Origin: Theropithecus gelada
Lineage: Eukaryota; Chordata; Mammalia; Primates; Cercopithecidae
DNA: 64,000 nt
Reading direction: 5' to 3'
NCBI RefSeq assembly: GCF_003255815.1
Contig: NC_037671.1
Location: forward strand, 155,178,645 to 155,242,644
The position numbers were made by a program, and so were the translations under genes. The notes below the pieces were generated by a model. That model saw only the letters and a program-made list of their open reading frames with translations. It did not search any database and was not told where the DNA came from. This document shows, piece after piece, positions 11,719-23,638 of this stretch (positions are counted from its first letter, which is position 1; every line of letters starts with the position of its first letter).

Positions 11719-11985
11719 TTTTAAACATAACTATATACACTCTCTCTCAACTCTAGTTAGTTATGTCCAAGATACACAAAACTAATACAGACACACATTC
11801 GATCAGAAAAACCATGCCAAACAAATATGCAAGTGAATGATAAATTGTTTTAATTGTATATGATTAAAGGGTGGATACATTTCTGATCTGTAAATTAATG
11901 AACCAACTCATAATATAAGCGTAATTTATATATTTTAAGCATGTAGTACCATGAGGTTTGCAAATGTATGTAGCTGTGAAACCAC
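11719..11985. other. Unique sequence
   Basis: AT-rich spacer with no recognised element. Confidence 0.4.
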
Positions 11986-11991
11986 CATAAC

Positions 11992-12308
11992 TTTTTTTTT
12001 TTTTTTGAGATGGAGTCTTGCTCTATCGCCTAGGCTAGAGTGCAGTGGCACAATCTCAGCTCACTGCAACCTCTGCCTCCCAAGTACAAGCAATTCTCCC
12101 TGCCTCAGCCTCTCCAGTAGCTGGGATTACAGGTGCCCGCCACCACAACTATCTAATTTTTGTATTTTTGTTTTATTTTGTTTTTTTTAGTAAAGATGGG
12201 GTTTTGCCATGTTGACCCTGCTGGTCTTGAACTTCTGACCTCAGGTGATCCACCCATCTTGGCCTCCCAAAGTGCTGGGATTACAGGCATGAGCCACTGT
12301 GCCTGGCC
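11992..12308 (-). mobile_element. AluS with expanded middle A-rich linker
   Basis: Reverse Alu. The middle linker carries an extra 'tttgttttattttgtttttt' between the monomers. AluS-type text ('ctgacctcaggtgatccacc'). No convincing duplication remains. Confidence 0.88.
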
Positions 12309-12329
12309 ACAGTCTTACAGAAAATTTCC

Positions 12330-12691
12330 ATCCTCCAAATTTCCCTCATGCTCTCTTGCAGTAAATCTCCCCCGCCCTCCCATATTTTAAGGACCAAGTA
12401 ACCACTTTTTTGACTTCTGTTACTCTAAATTAGATTTGTCTTTTCTAGATTTTCATACAAATGGAATTACACAATGTGTATCTTTTGGTGCTTGCCTTTC
12501 TTCACTTAGCATAATGTTTTGGGAACTCTTAGTGCTGTTGCATATGTCAGTAATTTCTTTTCATTGTCAGTAGTATACCATCATATGGATATACAACAAT
12601 TTATTTCTCCATTTACCCTGTTGAATAGACATTTGGGTTTAGAGTTTGGGGCTATTATGTATAAAACTGCTATTTGTGTACATGCTATGTA
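12330..12691 (-). mobile_element. Ancient L1M 3' region
   Basis: Follows the L1M 3' end in reverse: 'catacaaatggaattacaca', 'cttcacttagcataatgttt', 'atggatatacaacaatttat', 'gaatagacatttgggtttag'. Diverged. It is broken off at 12691 by the inserted L1P patch. Confidence 0.75.
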
Positions 12692-12874
12692 CTTGCCTGT
12701 TGTTGGTGTATAGAAATGCTAGTGATTTTTGCACATTGATTTTGTATCCTGAGACTTTGCTGAAGCTGCTTATCAGCTTAAGAAGCTTTGGGGCTGAGAT
12801 GATGGGGTTTTCTAGATATAGGATCATGTCATCTGCAAACAAGGATAGGTTGACGTCCTCTCTTCCTATTTGAA
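12692..12874 (-). mobile_element. Isolated 183-bp internal L1P fragment inside old L1M
   Basis: It aligns without gaps to 10331-10513 of the upstream L1, 176 of 183 bases identical by eye. It encodes the FADD motif region of reverse transcriptase (MFADDMILYLENPIISAPKL). It has neither an L1 3' end nor a tail nor a duplication, and ancient L1M sequence lies on both sides. It is therefore not a normal insertion. Confidence 0.85.
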
Positions 12875-13369
12875 GAGAATTGACATCTTAGCTATATTGA
12901 ATTATTTAATCCATGAACATGATATATCTCAATTAATTTAGGTCTTACCTATTTTTTGTTATCAATATATCATTTTTATTGTACAAGTCTTACACATATT
13001 TTATTAAATTTATTTCTAATTATTTCATTTTTTAATGCTATTCAAAGGGTATTTTTAAATTTTAAATCTTCTTTTGTTGTTAGTATGCAGAAATGCAGAT
13101 TTTTTGTATACTTACCATGTGCCCTGTGACCTTGTTGAACACACTCTTGAGTCCCAAAATGAACTGCAATAAATTACCTTTTCTTATTCTTTTTAATGTT
13201 CAATTATTATTTTTAAAGTAAAAATATAATCTTTAAAGCAAAAATAAAACTTGTCTAGGACATTTACCCATATATTTACCATTTATGTTGCTTTTCATTG
13301 TGTAGATCTTAGCTTCCATCTGGATCATTTTTTTTCTACCTGAAGAACTTCCTTTAATATTTCTTGTAG
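12875..13369 (-). mobile_element. Ancient L1M interior, continues past the AluJ
   Basis: L1M ORF2 text in reverse ('gaattgacatcttagctata', 'ccatgaacatgatatatctc', 'ctgtgaccttgttgaacaca') to about 13150. After an internal jump the ORF1-end region follows ('ttttctacctgaagaacttcc', shortened, and 'tatttcttgtag'). It resumes after the Alu at 13738. Confidence 0.65.
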
Positions 13370-13749
13370 GCCAGGCATGATGGCTCACGCCTGTAATCCG
13401 AGCACTTTGGGAGGCTGAGGTAGATGCATTGCTTGAGCCCAGGAGTTTGAGATTAGCCTGGGCAACGTGGTGAAACCTATCTCTACAAAAAACACAAAAA
13501 TTAGCTGGGCATGGTGGCACACACCTGTAGTCTCAGCTACTTGGGAGGCTGAGGTTGGAGGATCACTTGAGCCCAGGAGGTCAAGGCTGCAGTGAGCCAT
13601 GACTGTACCACTGCACTTTAGCCTGGGTGACTGAGCAAGACCTTGTCTCAAAAAAAAAAACAAACAAAAAAACAAAAAAAACAAAACAAATCACTCATAA
13701 TCCAATTCTAATCAATACAAAAATAACATTAACATAGTATTTCTTGTAG
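13358..13749 (+). mobile_element. AluJ with extra 3' sequence
   Basis: Forward Alu 13370-13690 with AluJ markers ('ggaggatcacttgagcccag', 'ggctgcagtgagccatgact') and a mixed A/C tail. The duplication tatttcttgtag is at 13358-13369 and 13738-13749. Between tail and right duplication lie about 47 bases that are neither Alu nor tail (13691-13737), a candidate 3' transduction. Confidence 0.8.
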
Positions 13750-14160
13750 TGCAGGTCTGCTGCCAGAGAGAGGTACCTGAGCCCATGGCTTCACACAGCA
13801 AACCTGTTTCCAATCCCTCACTTACATATCTCAATTACAGAAATATAATTTAAGTTTATACATAGATTTATATATGTATTTTTAAAAGATTTATATTTAT
13901 AAAAGTCATCAATTTTTAAATATTTATGTGAAACTCTGGCTCCCTTTACTGGCAGATATGAGACGTCTAGACACCACTGCTTGCTTCTGGAACCAGATCT
14001 TAGAATACCAATGTCTTCAGCCCCATTTAACATGTTCATTTTGGTGTAGTTTTTGTTCATAAAGATGTTTACCTTATTTTTTGAGCCTGGACATATATTT
14101 TTAGATTTCAATTTTTCTCTTTTTTCTATCATTGCTATCAGTTTGAAGCCTAAGCCAAAT
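13750..14160. other. Unrecognised sequence
   Basis: The first 20 or so bases continue the old L1M. The rest is not assigned. A 117-aa minus-strand frame (13818-14171) has no domain I recognise. Confidence 0.4.
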
Positions 14161-14440
14161 GTATAACTCAACTATGCTACCTTGACTGGGAAGCACAATG
14201 ATAGACATTTCCTTTTTACATGCATTTGTATTTAATATAATAAAATAAGGAGATTTTCTTTTTATTCCTATATATTTCAACTATGCTATCTTGACCAGAA
14301 GCATTGGCAACAGTAGGCATTTCCTTTCACCTGCATTTGAATTTATATCTCACCTGCATTTGTATTTAATGCAGGCAAAAAGGAAATGTCGACTGTTGCC
14401 CTTCCTGGTAAGATAGCATAGTTGAGTTATATATTTCACT
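14160..14440. repeat. Three-copy direct/inverted repeat (fold-back)
   Basis: A unit of about 75 bases containing 'caactatgct', 'ttgac' and 'catttcctt' occurs at 14163-14238 and 14268-14345 in one direction and at about 14366-14437 in the opposite direction ('ggaaatgtcgactgttgccc', 'gatagcatagttgagttata'). The second and third copies face each other across a short spacer, so the strand could fold into a stem of about 70 bp. No family name is recognised. Confidence 0.7.
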
Positions 14441-15697
14441 CAGGCTAAATGGGAATTGGTGAATGGATCTTACTGAAGGGAAGAAAAACACCTACCAAAT
14501 AAAAGAGAGGACAATCCGTCTATGTCATAACTTGCTAAAAATAGTATGTCCAATTTTTAAATTTAATTTTTCATTAACTATAATATACTTAAAATGCTAA
14601 CACATATAATATACTTTCTAATTATAATATAGTTATTATAACTTTCTGTGTAACTGGGTTTTCTAACACTTATGGGTATTATCTAGGGGCACTCCTTTTT
14701 AAAATACTAACATATGTTGTAAAGTATAAAATATCCGTGCAATTAATGTGTCTTATCAAAATTATTTATAACTATCTGCCAAGCTTACAAGATATTTCAT
14801 TTCTCCTACCCATAACTAATACATTACTACTAACTGATGTTGATAAACATTTAGAAAAAAATGAAAGCAACGATGAAAAGAAGCCCATCCTTGACTTCTT
14901 TTCAACCAGGCGTCAAAGGTAGTCAGGTGCAGCAGCAGAAAGACACTGTGCCTTTGAACTCCTCATGTGTTTCACTCCTGTTCTGTATTTTAAAAGGAAT
15001 TGTGCTGAAATTGTGCAGGAGAAGAATTCGAGAAAATGAACTGCAAATTTTGCAGAATATCTTCTATAAGCACACAAAAACGATAAATGGAGTATTCTGT
15101 CATGTTTCTCTCTTCATTTTTAGCTTTCTTATTTGAAGTTACACTCTTAGCTAAGAACGGTAACACCCCTAGTCAATGATGTCTCCTGTGTATACCCTAA
15201 TACACTGTATCCTCTGCTACTGTTCATGCAAATGTGCTGCATGGAGAGATCCGGCTGTCTTTCACTTCCCATAATAGGAGTGGACAGTCAACCCAGATAA
15301 TTCAGGACAAATGTTCCACTGGGGCCCTGAAGCATCTTGCTTGTTACTCATATTAATCACATTAACTACATAATGACCAAATTCCATTTTGTCCTGTATG
15401 GTATTGAGGCATCTTAATGTTTTAGTATTATTGTATATAATTTCATTTTTACCTGATTAGTTTGACACAACACAAGATAAACCTCATTCACTTAAAGAAT
15501 TGGCAGGGTCAGAAACTGAACCTATTTTTCTAGGATATGGGTTCCACATCTTAGGGATTAATAAAAAAGTAAAACAGATTTGCTAAGCAGCAATCATATT
15601 TCCCCTATTGGTTTTATCCCTATGACAAATCAATAAAAACAAGAGAATCAAGACAAGTTGTACATATTCCCAGTTTTTAAAAAATACCTCTTCAATT
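14441..15697. other. Unique sequence
   Basis: AT-rich. Two overlapping frames of 61 and 91 aa around 14737-15136 lack recognisable domains, and no convincing splice context supports an exon. Confidence 0.45.
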
Positions 15698-15912
15698 CAG
15701 GGTTTCTTAATCATAGCACTATTGGCATTTTAAGCCAGATAATTCTTTATTTTGGTGATTGTAGAACGGTTAGCAGCATCCCTGGCCTCTGCCTACTAGA
15801 CGCCAGTAGCACCCCCTCTCCTCCCAAGTTAGGACAATCAAAAATGTCTCTGGACGTTGCTGCCACATGTTCTCTGGAAAGAGGGTTAAAATCACCTCCT
15901 ATTGAGAAACAT
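15698..15912 (-). mobile_element. MER5A (hAT-Charlie DNA transposon)
   Basis: Nearly complete element: 'cagggtttcttaatcatagc' terminal repeat, 'ggcattttaagccagataat', 'agcagcatccctggcctctg', 'cgccagtagcacccc', 'aaaaatgtctctggacgttg', closing 'cctattgagaaacatgg'. This matches the reverse complement of MER5A in order and length. The 8-bp flanks no longer match. Confidence 0.9.
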
Positions 15913-17459
15913 GGCTTGGATGTTGTATTATTTCAGGAGGATATTAGTGTTTTTCACCTTCTAATCCCTTCAATTTACTATTACAGATGTGACCTAAGAC
16001 TTTGTCTATGCAGACCCAGCCCCTATAACACTACGTTTTTTTTCTTTTCTATACACAGATAATAAATGTTATGAATTTGCAATCTGAGATATTAACCAGC
16101 TGTTCTGGTCTGTTTAGTCACCCTACCACCAACCTTCCTCAGACAACAATGTGAGAGTTGCCATTTACCCAGAGACTGAGAGGGGAATCTTTAACACTTA
16201 GCAAAGATACCAAAATCTACGCTCCTTAGACTTCAAAGCTATCCATGGAGGTTCATAAACCAAGTTTGGATTGGCACTTAAATCCCCTTAATGACTAAAA
16301 CTTTATTGCAATTGTATCTGAAATAAGCAAGATGAATTTTGCCATCAGTTTGATATTTACATTTCATGAGACGCTTGATGTATATAAAATCTCAGTGTTG
16401 CCAGACTTGCATAACAATTCATATAAACTCTATGCTAACTCTTTATAAATTGAACATAATACAGATATTTTACATGAAATGAATAATTCAAACACATAAT
16501 GGCTTTCTTCACCCTTTAATAGAAATCTACTTAGTTTCTAAAAGCAAGTTGATTGCTGTGACTTTTTCATAAACCCAAAGGCTACTCTTATGTATCTACT
16601 TTTTAGGCTTCTTTTTGAAAATCCTGATATGTGACTTAATTTAATATAATTTGAACATCAATATCCTTAGATTGTCTCTGCAGCTGTTGACTCAATTCTT
16701 TGAAGTATTTTCTAATGTTTATAGGAATAGTCCATAAGCACAGTCTATAAGCACCCACTCTGTGAATAATGAACGAGAAACACCAACAAAGAGTGAAATA
16801 TAAGTCCAAAGGAATATGCACCTGTTGGACAGTGTTCATACTACAAATATGACAAGATAATTTTATAAGACTCTCTAAAGAAACAGACCTGATAAAAGAA
16901 TAACCATTTAGTACTCTATGTAAAAAATGTTCATGTCTTTTTTCTGAAGTGCAGATACATATAAGCGTGAGGTTAGAAATAGATGGAATTAAAACAAATG
17001 CATGAAGAGTAATGCTTGTTTATTAATTCTGTCTTTTCCATTATCTTTCCGGGATTTGATAAGAAAGACAAGTAAGCAGGGGAAAGAGGTAATTCACAAA
17101 TTAAGGAATATAATTAGAAACAAATTCTGAAACATACAACCTAGCTGGCAATCAGGTATTTGAAAATAAAACCAAGCTGCCATTTTTGTGACTATTAAAT
17201 TAGAAAGAATATATTCAGCTTATAATATCAAACATTGATGACAGTTTCTCCCTAACATGCATACATTTTAAGGCATTATTAATTATTTCTTTTGACAGAT
17301 TGAGAATTGTTTAGAGAGCAATATATAACATGCATTCCATTTTCAAGTGTACACATAATTTAATCTGACACTTTTACAGTACAAAAATTTATCTTAGCGA
17401 ATATATTATGATTTCTGGGTCAGAGGGATGTTTTATCTTAATCCTTAAAATACAGTAGC
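15913..17459. other. Unique sequence
   Basis: About 1.5 kb, AT-rich. Nothing recognised. The 67-aa frame at 16636-16839 (minus) has no known domain. Confidence 0.45.
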
Positions 17460-17750
17460 AGCTTATTTATCAAGAACCAAACCTAGAAATCTATATTAAG
17501 GAAATAAAATCTGAGATACAAGAAAGCTATATAAATAATAATGTAGTCACTATTTATTAAAAAAATGTGAAAAGGCCAGGTTTACTACCATAGGGAAATG
17601 TTTAAGTAAATTACACAGAACATCCACCGAATGGAATATAGCTATTAAAATATATTTGGAAATTATATATGTCAAGTGCATATGATATATGAAATACAAA
17701 ATTGTAATTAAAGAATAAAACAAGAATATTTAGAAGAAAGAGAAATAGAA
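17460..17750 (+). mobile_element. L1ME-like 3' fragment
   Basis: Phrases 'aaggaaataaaatctgagat', 'agggaaatgtttaagtaaat' and 'atggaatatagctattaaaa' follow the ancient L1ME 3' region, with heavy divergence. Confidence 0.55.
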
Positions 17751-18077
17751 GTAGCAGTGCTATTTTTTTTTTTTTTTTTTTTTTTTGAGACGATATCTCG
17801 CACTGTCGCCCAGGGTTGGAGTGCAATGGCATGATATTGGCTCACTGTCATCTCCGCCTCCTGGGTTCAAGCAATTCTCCTGTCTCGGCCTCCTGAGTAG
17901 CTAGGATTACAGGTGCCCACTACCATGCCTGGCTAATTTTTTGTATTTTTAGTAGAGGCGCGGTTTCACTAGCCAGACTGGTTTCGAACTCCTGACCTTG
18001 TGATCCGCCTGCCTCGGCCTCCTAAAGTGCTAGGATTACAAGCGTGACTCACCATGCCCAGCCGTAGCAGTGCTATT
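17751..18077 (-). mobile_element. AluS (Sc-like)
   Basis: Reverse Alu, body 17765-18063, flanked by a perfect 14-bp duplication gtagcagtgctatt (17751-17764 and 18064-18077). The text mixes AluS 'gttcaagcaattctcctg' with 'cctgaccttgtgatccgcc'. Confidence 0.93.
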
Positions 18078-18677
18078 ACAGCAAAAATGTATGCCTTCCC
18101 AATCCAGACCACAGATTTGAAGTGCATGCAAAATGAAACACAGGAGGGATTTCAAGTATTTGCCATCTGAAAGACTCAGTCTGGTATTAATAAAAAAAGA
18201 CTGATAGATTTTTACTTGCTTTGCAGAGAATTTCAAGACTGAGGAAGGAACAAGGGGAATGACTCACTCCTCAGCAGGATATAATATAATGCATTAAGTG
18301 CTTTACATTTTGCAAAGCAAGCTCCTTCACATTCAATGTTTCATCTCAATTTTGACCAATCTCATTAGTGAAGAACTGTTTCAGACTATGCAAGCGACAG
18401 TGATCTTGGGAGTAGGTGACTATGCCATCTTAGGGGTCATAATAGTTAAGGAAGGGAGTCTGGGTATAGAATCATACATTTTGCCAGCCTTTGTAAAGTA
18501 GATTTCAAAAAACTCAATATAACTAGAAGGTGAGAGAACATAGTGAGAGGAAAAAGAGAAGATAGCTCAAGACGTTTATGGGGCAAGCGGTGGTGGGGCA
18601 GGGGCTGTCTACAAAGCTATATTCTGATAATGCAATTATCACAGTGAGGAAGAATATGTGAGGGCGTTTAAAGAGTC
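18078..18677. other. Unique sequence
   Basis: No repeat or gene recognised. Confidence 0.4.
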
Positions 18678-18993
18678 ATTGTGGACTGGACGCAGTGGCT
18701 CATGCCTGTAATCTCAACACTCTGGGAGGCTGAGGTGGGTGGATCACTTGAGGTCAGGAGTTTGAGACCAGCCTGGCCAACATGGTGAAACCCTGTCTCT
18801 ACTAAAAATGCAAAAATTAGCTGGGCATGGTGGTGGGCGCCTATAATCCCAGCTACCCAGCTACTCAGGAGGCTGAGGCAGGAGAATCACTTGAACCTGG
18901 GAGGTGGAGGTTGCAGTGAGCTGAGGTTACGCCACTGCACTCCAGCCTGGGCGACAGCATGAGACTCTGTCTCAAAAAAAAAAAAAAAATTGT
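18678..18993 (+). mobile_element. AluS with small internal duplication
   Basis: Forward Alu, body about 18684-18987. 'cccagctacccagctactca' shows a local duplication of 'ccagcta'. A short duplication attgtg flanks it (18678-18683, 18988-18993). Confidence 0.88.
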
Positions 18994-19414
18994 GACTGCT
19001 CACTGTGGCTGATGCCTCCAGAATTTTTAAATATATTGATGAATGGCAAAAGGAGGGACAAAGACAGGATAAGAACAAAAGAAGGACAAATGAGAATTAC
19101 GTTAGTAAAATTCCATCCTAAAATGTGCTGAGGTCTACTCTAATACTAAGGATTAAAAAGCATTTCAAACTGTGGAAAGGAAAGAAGGAGAAGGTCACTT
19201 TTTTTGGGTTTTGTGGTATAATTTTAACACATAGCAATCAGTGGCATTTCTCAGCGTTTTCTCTTTCTTTTTTTTCTTAGATCTTCTCTATCAAGAAGAA
19301 AATTTTCAAACTGTAAAAAATAAGATAAACATAGGCAGGAAGGAAGTGGAGCCCAAGATTTAATAAGAAAGTAGTGGAGCACCTGAATACATTTCTGTAT
19401 CTGGACACCATGAC
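18994..19414. other. Unique sequence
   Basis: No repeat or gene recognised. Confidence 0.4.
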
Positions 19415-19555
19415 ACAGGTCCATAGCTTGGAAGTTCTTAGAAACACAGAATTCCAGGACCCCACCCCCCCAGACTCCTGAATTAGGATCTGCAGTTTAC
19501 AAGCTCCCCAGGTAATTAATATTTTAAAAGCATTGAACTCAACAATGGAAGTCTT
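19415..19555 (+). mobile_element. MER20-like hAT fragment
   Basis: 'gttcttagaaacacagaatt', 'ccccaccccccc', 'ctgaattaggatctgcag' and 'caagctccccaggtaatt' follow the MER20 interior, but the terminal repeats are lost. Confidence 0.6.
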
Positions 19556-19739
19556 CAGACTCTTGTGAAATGAAACAACTAATAGCTATAATTCCTTAAA
19601 TCTTGTCAAATCTTTTAAGAACACAGCAGAGAAGCCTAAAGATGGGTAAATATCCTTACTCACCAAGAAATGTACATTCCAAAAAATGCAGGGTAATGAT
19701 ATTTTATACACTTATAGAAAGGAATGTTTGTAGGTGTTT

Positions 19740-20160
19740 AAAATAATATGACCTTTCTGAAAAGTAATTTGGCAATAGATACAATACCAGCAATCCATTT
19801 CTAGGAATCTGCACTAAGGAAATAATGTGAATTGAAAAACAAACTAAGAAAACGCTGTAGGCTCAAAGATACTCATTTAACATTGTTTAAAATAATGAAA
19901 ATTTGGAAGAATCTAAATATTTAGCAGTAGAGAAGTTATTAAGTAAAGTATAGCAGATGCCAATGTGATATTGAAAGAATTTTCTTCTTAATGTACAAAA
20001 GCACTTGAATATTTGAATGCACATACTACAATGTCAAGTTAATAAAAGCAGGAATAAAACTTTATACACCAAGATAGGAATGATTTTTTTCTTTCTACTT
20101 TATAGTATTTTCCACAAAGAGCACATCTATCATAATCAGAGAAAAATAAACATTTTTTTA
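19740..20160 (+). mobile_element. L1ME-like 3' end
   Basis: 'cctttctgaaaagtaatttgg', shortened, 'ccatttctaggaatctgcac', 'taaggaaataatgtgaattg' and 'attgtttaaaataatgaaaa' match the order of the ancient L1ME 3' region. Confidence 0.65.
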
Positions 20161-20818
20161 ACATATATATAGCACATGTACAAAAGCCTGAAAATATAGC
20201 AAAATATTACCAGTTTTTGTTCACCCTCTGTGTAGTGGGATAATCAAGTTTCCACACATTTCTCTATAAGTCACATATTTATAGAATAAATACTAATAAT
20301 TAATATTCATATTTATAATCAGAAAATATCTTCTTTCAAACGGCAGCCATAATATTTTGCATATATTACCCCCAATACTTAACAACTGTGTAAGAATTTT
20401 GAGATTGGCATTTGAGGGAACTCATTACTTAGAAAGTGCTTTCATTTTGGCATAGTCTCTGGCTTGATAAATACTTATGCAGCAATGGATATTTAATTAA
20501 GGCTATTATAATCAGAGAAGTGCATAAAGCAAAGGAATTTTTAGAGAATTAAAAGACCTTGTCCAAAAAATATTAATAAATGGACTCATGTCAAACTGAA
20601 GGGAGGTTTCTGATGTTATGCCAAGTGGTTTTGCCTTGTGAAGTGTTTTACGTGGATGGTGACAGAGGCATGTTTAGCTCACATGATTGTGACAGAACCC
20701 TAGGAAAGCTAGCAAGAGGCTCTGTGACAGAATCAAAATTAAACACCTCAAATCAATTGAATATGATAAATATGATGGAAAAAAGTTAAATAGTAAAATA
20801 AAATAGATGGTTTAAAAC
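20161..20818. other. Unique sequence
   Basis: Not assigned. A 69-aa frame at 20580-20789 has no recognisable domain. Confidence 0.4.
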
Positions 20819-22865
20819 ATTTATAACTACAAACTGTCCTTGTTCGCAGATGATATGATGTTATATTTGGAAAACCCTAAAGACTCCACCAAAAATCTAT
20901 TAAAACCAAAAAACAAATTCAGTAAAGTTGCAGGATACAAAATCAACATACAGAAATCTAGCATTTCTATATGCTAAGAGTGAAAAATCTGAAAAAGAAA
21001 TTGAGAAAATAATCCCATTTATAATAGCCACAAATAAAATTAAATATCTGGGAATTAACCAAAGAAGTAAAAGATCTCTACAATGAAAACTCTGAAACAC
21101 TGATGAAAGACATTGAGGAGGACACCAAAAAATGGAAAGATATTTTATGTTTATGGATTGGAAGAATCAGTATTGTTAAAATGTCCATACTACCCAAAGC
21201 AATCTATAGATTCAGTACAATCCCTATCAAAATAGCAATAATGTTCTTCACAAAAATAGAAGAAAATCCTAAAATTTATATGAAATCACAAAAGACCCAG
21301 AATAGCCAAAGTTATTCTGAGCAAAAGAACAAAACTGGAGGAATCACATTACCTGACTTCAAATTATACTACAGAGCTATAGCAACCAAAACAGCATGGG
21401 ACTGGCATAAAAACAGACACATTGACCAATGCAACAGAATAGAGAGCCCAGAAACAAATCCACACACCTACTGAACTCATTTTTGAGAAGGATGTCAAGG
21501 ACTGAGGAAGAGAAACTCTCTTTGGTAAGTAATGCTGGGAAAACTCGATAACCACATGCAGAAGAATGAAACTAGACTCCTATCTCTTGCCATATACAAA
21601 AATAAAAATGGGTAAAGACTTAAATCTAAGACTTCAAACTATGAAACTACTACGAGAACACATTGGGGAAATGCTCCAGGATATAGAACTGGGCAAAGAT
21701 TGGTTGAGTAATACCCCACAGACAAAGGCAAACAAAGCAAATATGGACAAATGGGATCACGTCAAGTTAAAAAGCTTCAGCACAGCAAAGGAAACCATCA
21801 ACAAAGTAAAGAGACAACCCACAGAAGGGGAGAAAATATTTGCAAACTACCCATCTGACAAGGGATAACCAGAATATATATAAAAAGCTCAAACAACTCT
21901 ATAGGAAAAAAATCTAGCAATCTGATTTTTTAAATGGGCAAAAGATCTGAATAGACATTTCTTAAAAGAAGATACACAAATGGCAGACAGACATATGAAA
22001 AGGTGCTCAACATCATTGATAATCAGAGAAATGGAAATCAAAACTACAATGAGATATCATCTCACCCCAGTTAAAATTGCTTTTATCCAAAGGACAGGCA
22101 ATAACAAATTCTGGCAACGATGTGGAGGAAAGGGAACCCTTGTTAGTGGGTTGTAGTGGTGGGAATGTAAGTTAGTACAACCACTATGGAGAATAGTAGG
22201 GAGGTTCCTCAGAAAACTAAAAATAGAGCTACCATATGATCCAGCAATCCCACTGTGAGGTATATAACCAAAATAAAAGAAATTAGAATAAATTGAAGAG
22301 ATATCTGCACTCCCATGTTTATTGCAGCACTGTTCACAATAGGCAAGATTTAGAAACAACCTAAGCATCCATCAACAGACAAACGGGTAAAGAAAATATG
22401 GTATATATACACAGTGGAGTAATATTCAGCCATAAAACAATGAGATCCTTTCATTTACAACAACATGAATGGAACGAGAAGTCATTATGTTAAGTGAAAT
22501 AAGCCAGGCACAGAAAGACAAACTTCTCATGTTCTTACTTATTTGTGGGAGCTAAAAATTAAAACGATTGAACTCATGAGATAGAGAGTAGAAAGATGGT
22601 TACCAGAGTCTGTGAAGGGTGTTAGGGAGGAGGGCTGGGGCCGGGGATAGGTGGGGAGTAGAGATGGTTAATTTTTCTAACCAAAGATATAAAGAGTGAA
22701 TAAGATCTAGTATTTGATAGCACAGCAGGGTGACTATATTCCATAATAATTTATTTGTACATTTTAAAATAATAGTGTACAAGTGGGTTATTTGTAATAC
22801 AAAGAATAAATGCTTATAGTGATTGATACCCCATTAAAAATAAAAAAATAATAAAAATTTATAAC
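20819..22865 (+). mobile_element. L1MA-type L1, 3' half
   Basis: Forward L1 starting in the RT region and ending in an A-rich tail near 22856. The 9-bp duplication atttataac is at 20819-20827 and 22857-22865. The 3'UTR ('gaactcatgagatagagagt', 'ggttaccagagtctgtgaag', 'gatagcacagcagggtgact') is of the L1MA type. The last part of the 3'UTR is shortened before the tail. Confidence 0.9.
20828..22555 (+). pseudogene. L1MA ORF2 remnant (RT to C-terminus)
   Basis: Starts just before the reverse-transcriptase catalytic motif region ('gcagatgatatgatgttata', 20850-20869) and ends at the TAA at 22553-22555. Two surviving frames, 21103-21474 and 21566-21868, cover the thumb and downstream domain (for example IYRFSTIPIKIA, GGITLPDFKLYYRA). 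Between them frameshifts and stops break the protein. The endonuclease is missing through 5' truncation. No product is expected. Confidence 0.87.
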
Positions 22866-23610
22866 ATTCACAAAGAGAACATCAATATATTTATCTATTT
22901 AGAAGTAAACAACTTTAATGTCAAAAACTATCACAAACCAAAAAGGCAAAAACAAGTGTGTGGGAGGAGTGAGAATGTGCTACAAAATGACATGGGCTAA
23001 TATCCTTATTATACAATGAGTTCTAAGATAAACATTAAGATCCCAACTAGAAAATAACCCAAGGATACAAATAGGCAACTTACATAAGTAAGAATGACTA
23101 AGAAAGAAGATTCAAACCCACTAAAATTTTTTAAAAATGCAAATGAAAATTGATAACCATGATTTTTCTACACTGATTAAAAAAAGGAAAGTATAAAAAT
23201 GTCATCAGTTCTTCATTTGGGAAAAGGTAGGGTCAGACAAGCTACCAATGAGAGCATAAATGCCTTGTGAAATTTGATCATGAAAATTGATGGGGTTCCA
23301 ATCTTTCTGAAAAAGTATCATACTTAAAAATGATCATCATTTTTGGCCCAGTAATTACACTTACAAGAATTTTTCCTAAGGAAATAAGCAGAGATCCAAG
23401 AAATACACAAAGATGTTAGCACTTAAAAAAAATGATGAAAAAGTTAAAATAACCCAAAAATCTATCAGTAAGAAAATGACTATATATATTATGGTATATA
23501 AATAATAAGTATCATTATATCATGAAGTTACTAGGGATTGTTTTCAAATAATTTTAAATTCTTAATAAACATGTGAATGTGCTTGTTATAGATTTAAGAT
23601 AACACAATAG
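22866..23610 (+). mobile_element. Ancient L1ME-like fragment
   Basis: 'ctaatatccttattatacaa', 'gtagggtcagacaagctacc', 'cagtaattacacttacaaga' and 'cctaaggaaataagcagaga' are ordered as in the 3' third of L1ME. The L1MA copy inserted at its left edge. Confidence 0.65.
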
Positions 23611-23638
23611 GAACTCTATATGTAATTCCATGCAATAC

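Noticed and set aside
13818..14171. A 117-codon minus-strand frame
   Set aside because: No recognised domain. It ends inside the fold-back repeat and is likely fortuitous in AT-rich DNA.
14737..15136. Possible exon with hydrophilic peptide (KHLEKNESNDEKKPILDFFS)
   Set aside because: The weak pyrimidine tract upstream and the GTAGTC after the AAAG do not make a convincing splice pair, and no second exon is evident.
15658..16062. A 134-codon plus-strand frame
   Set aside because: Most of it is the MER5A transposon read in a non-coding direction.
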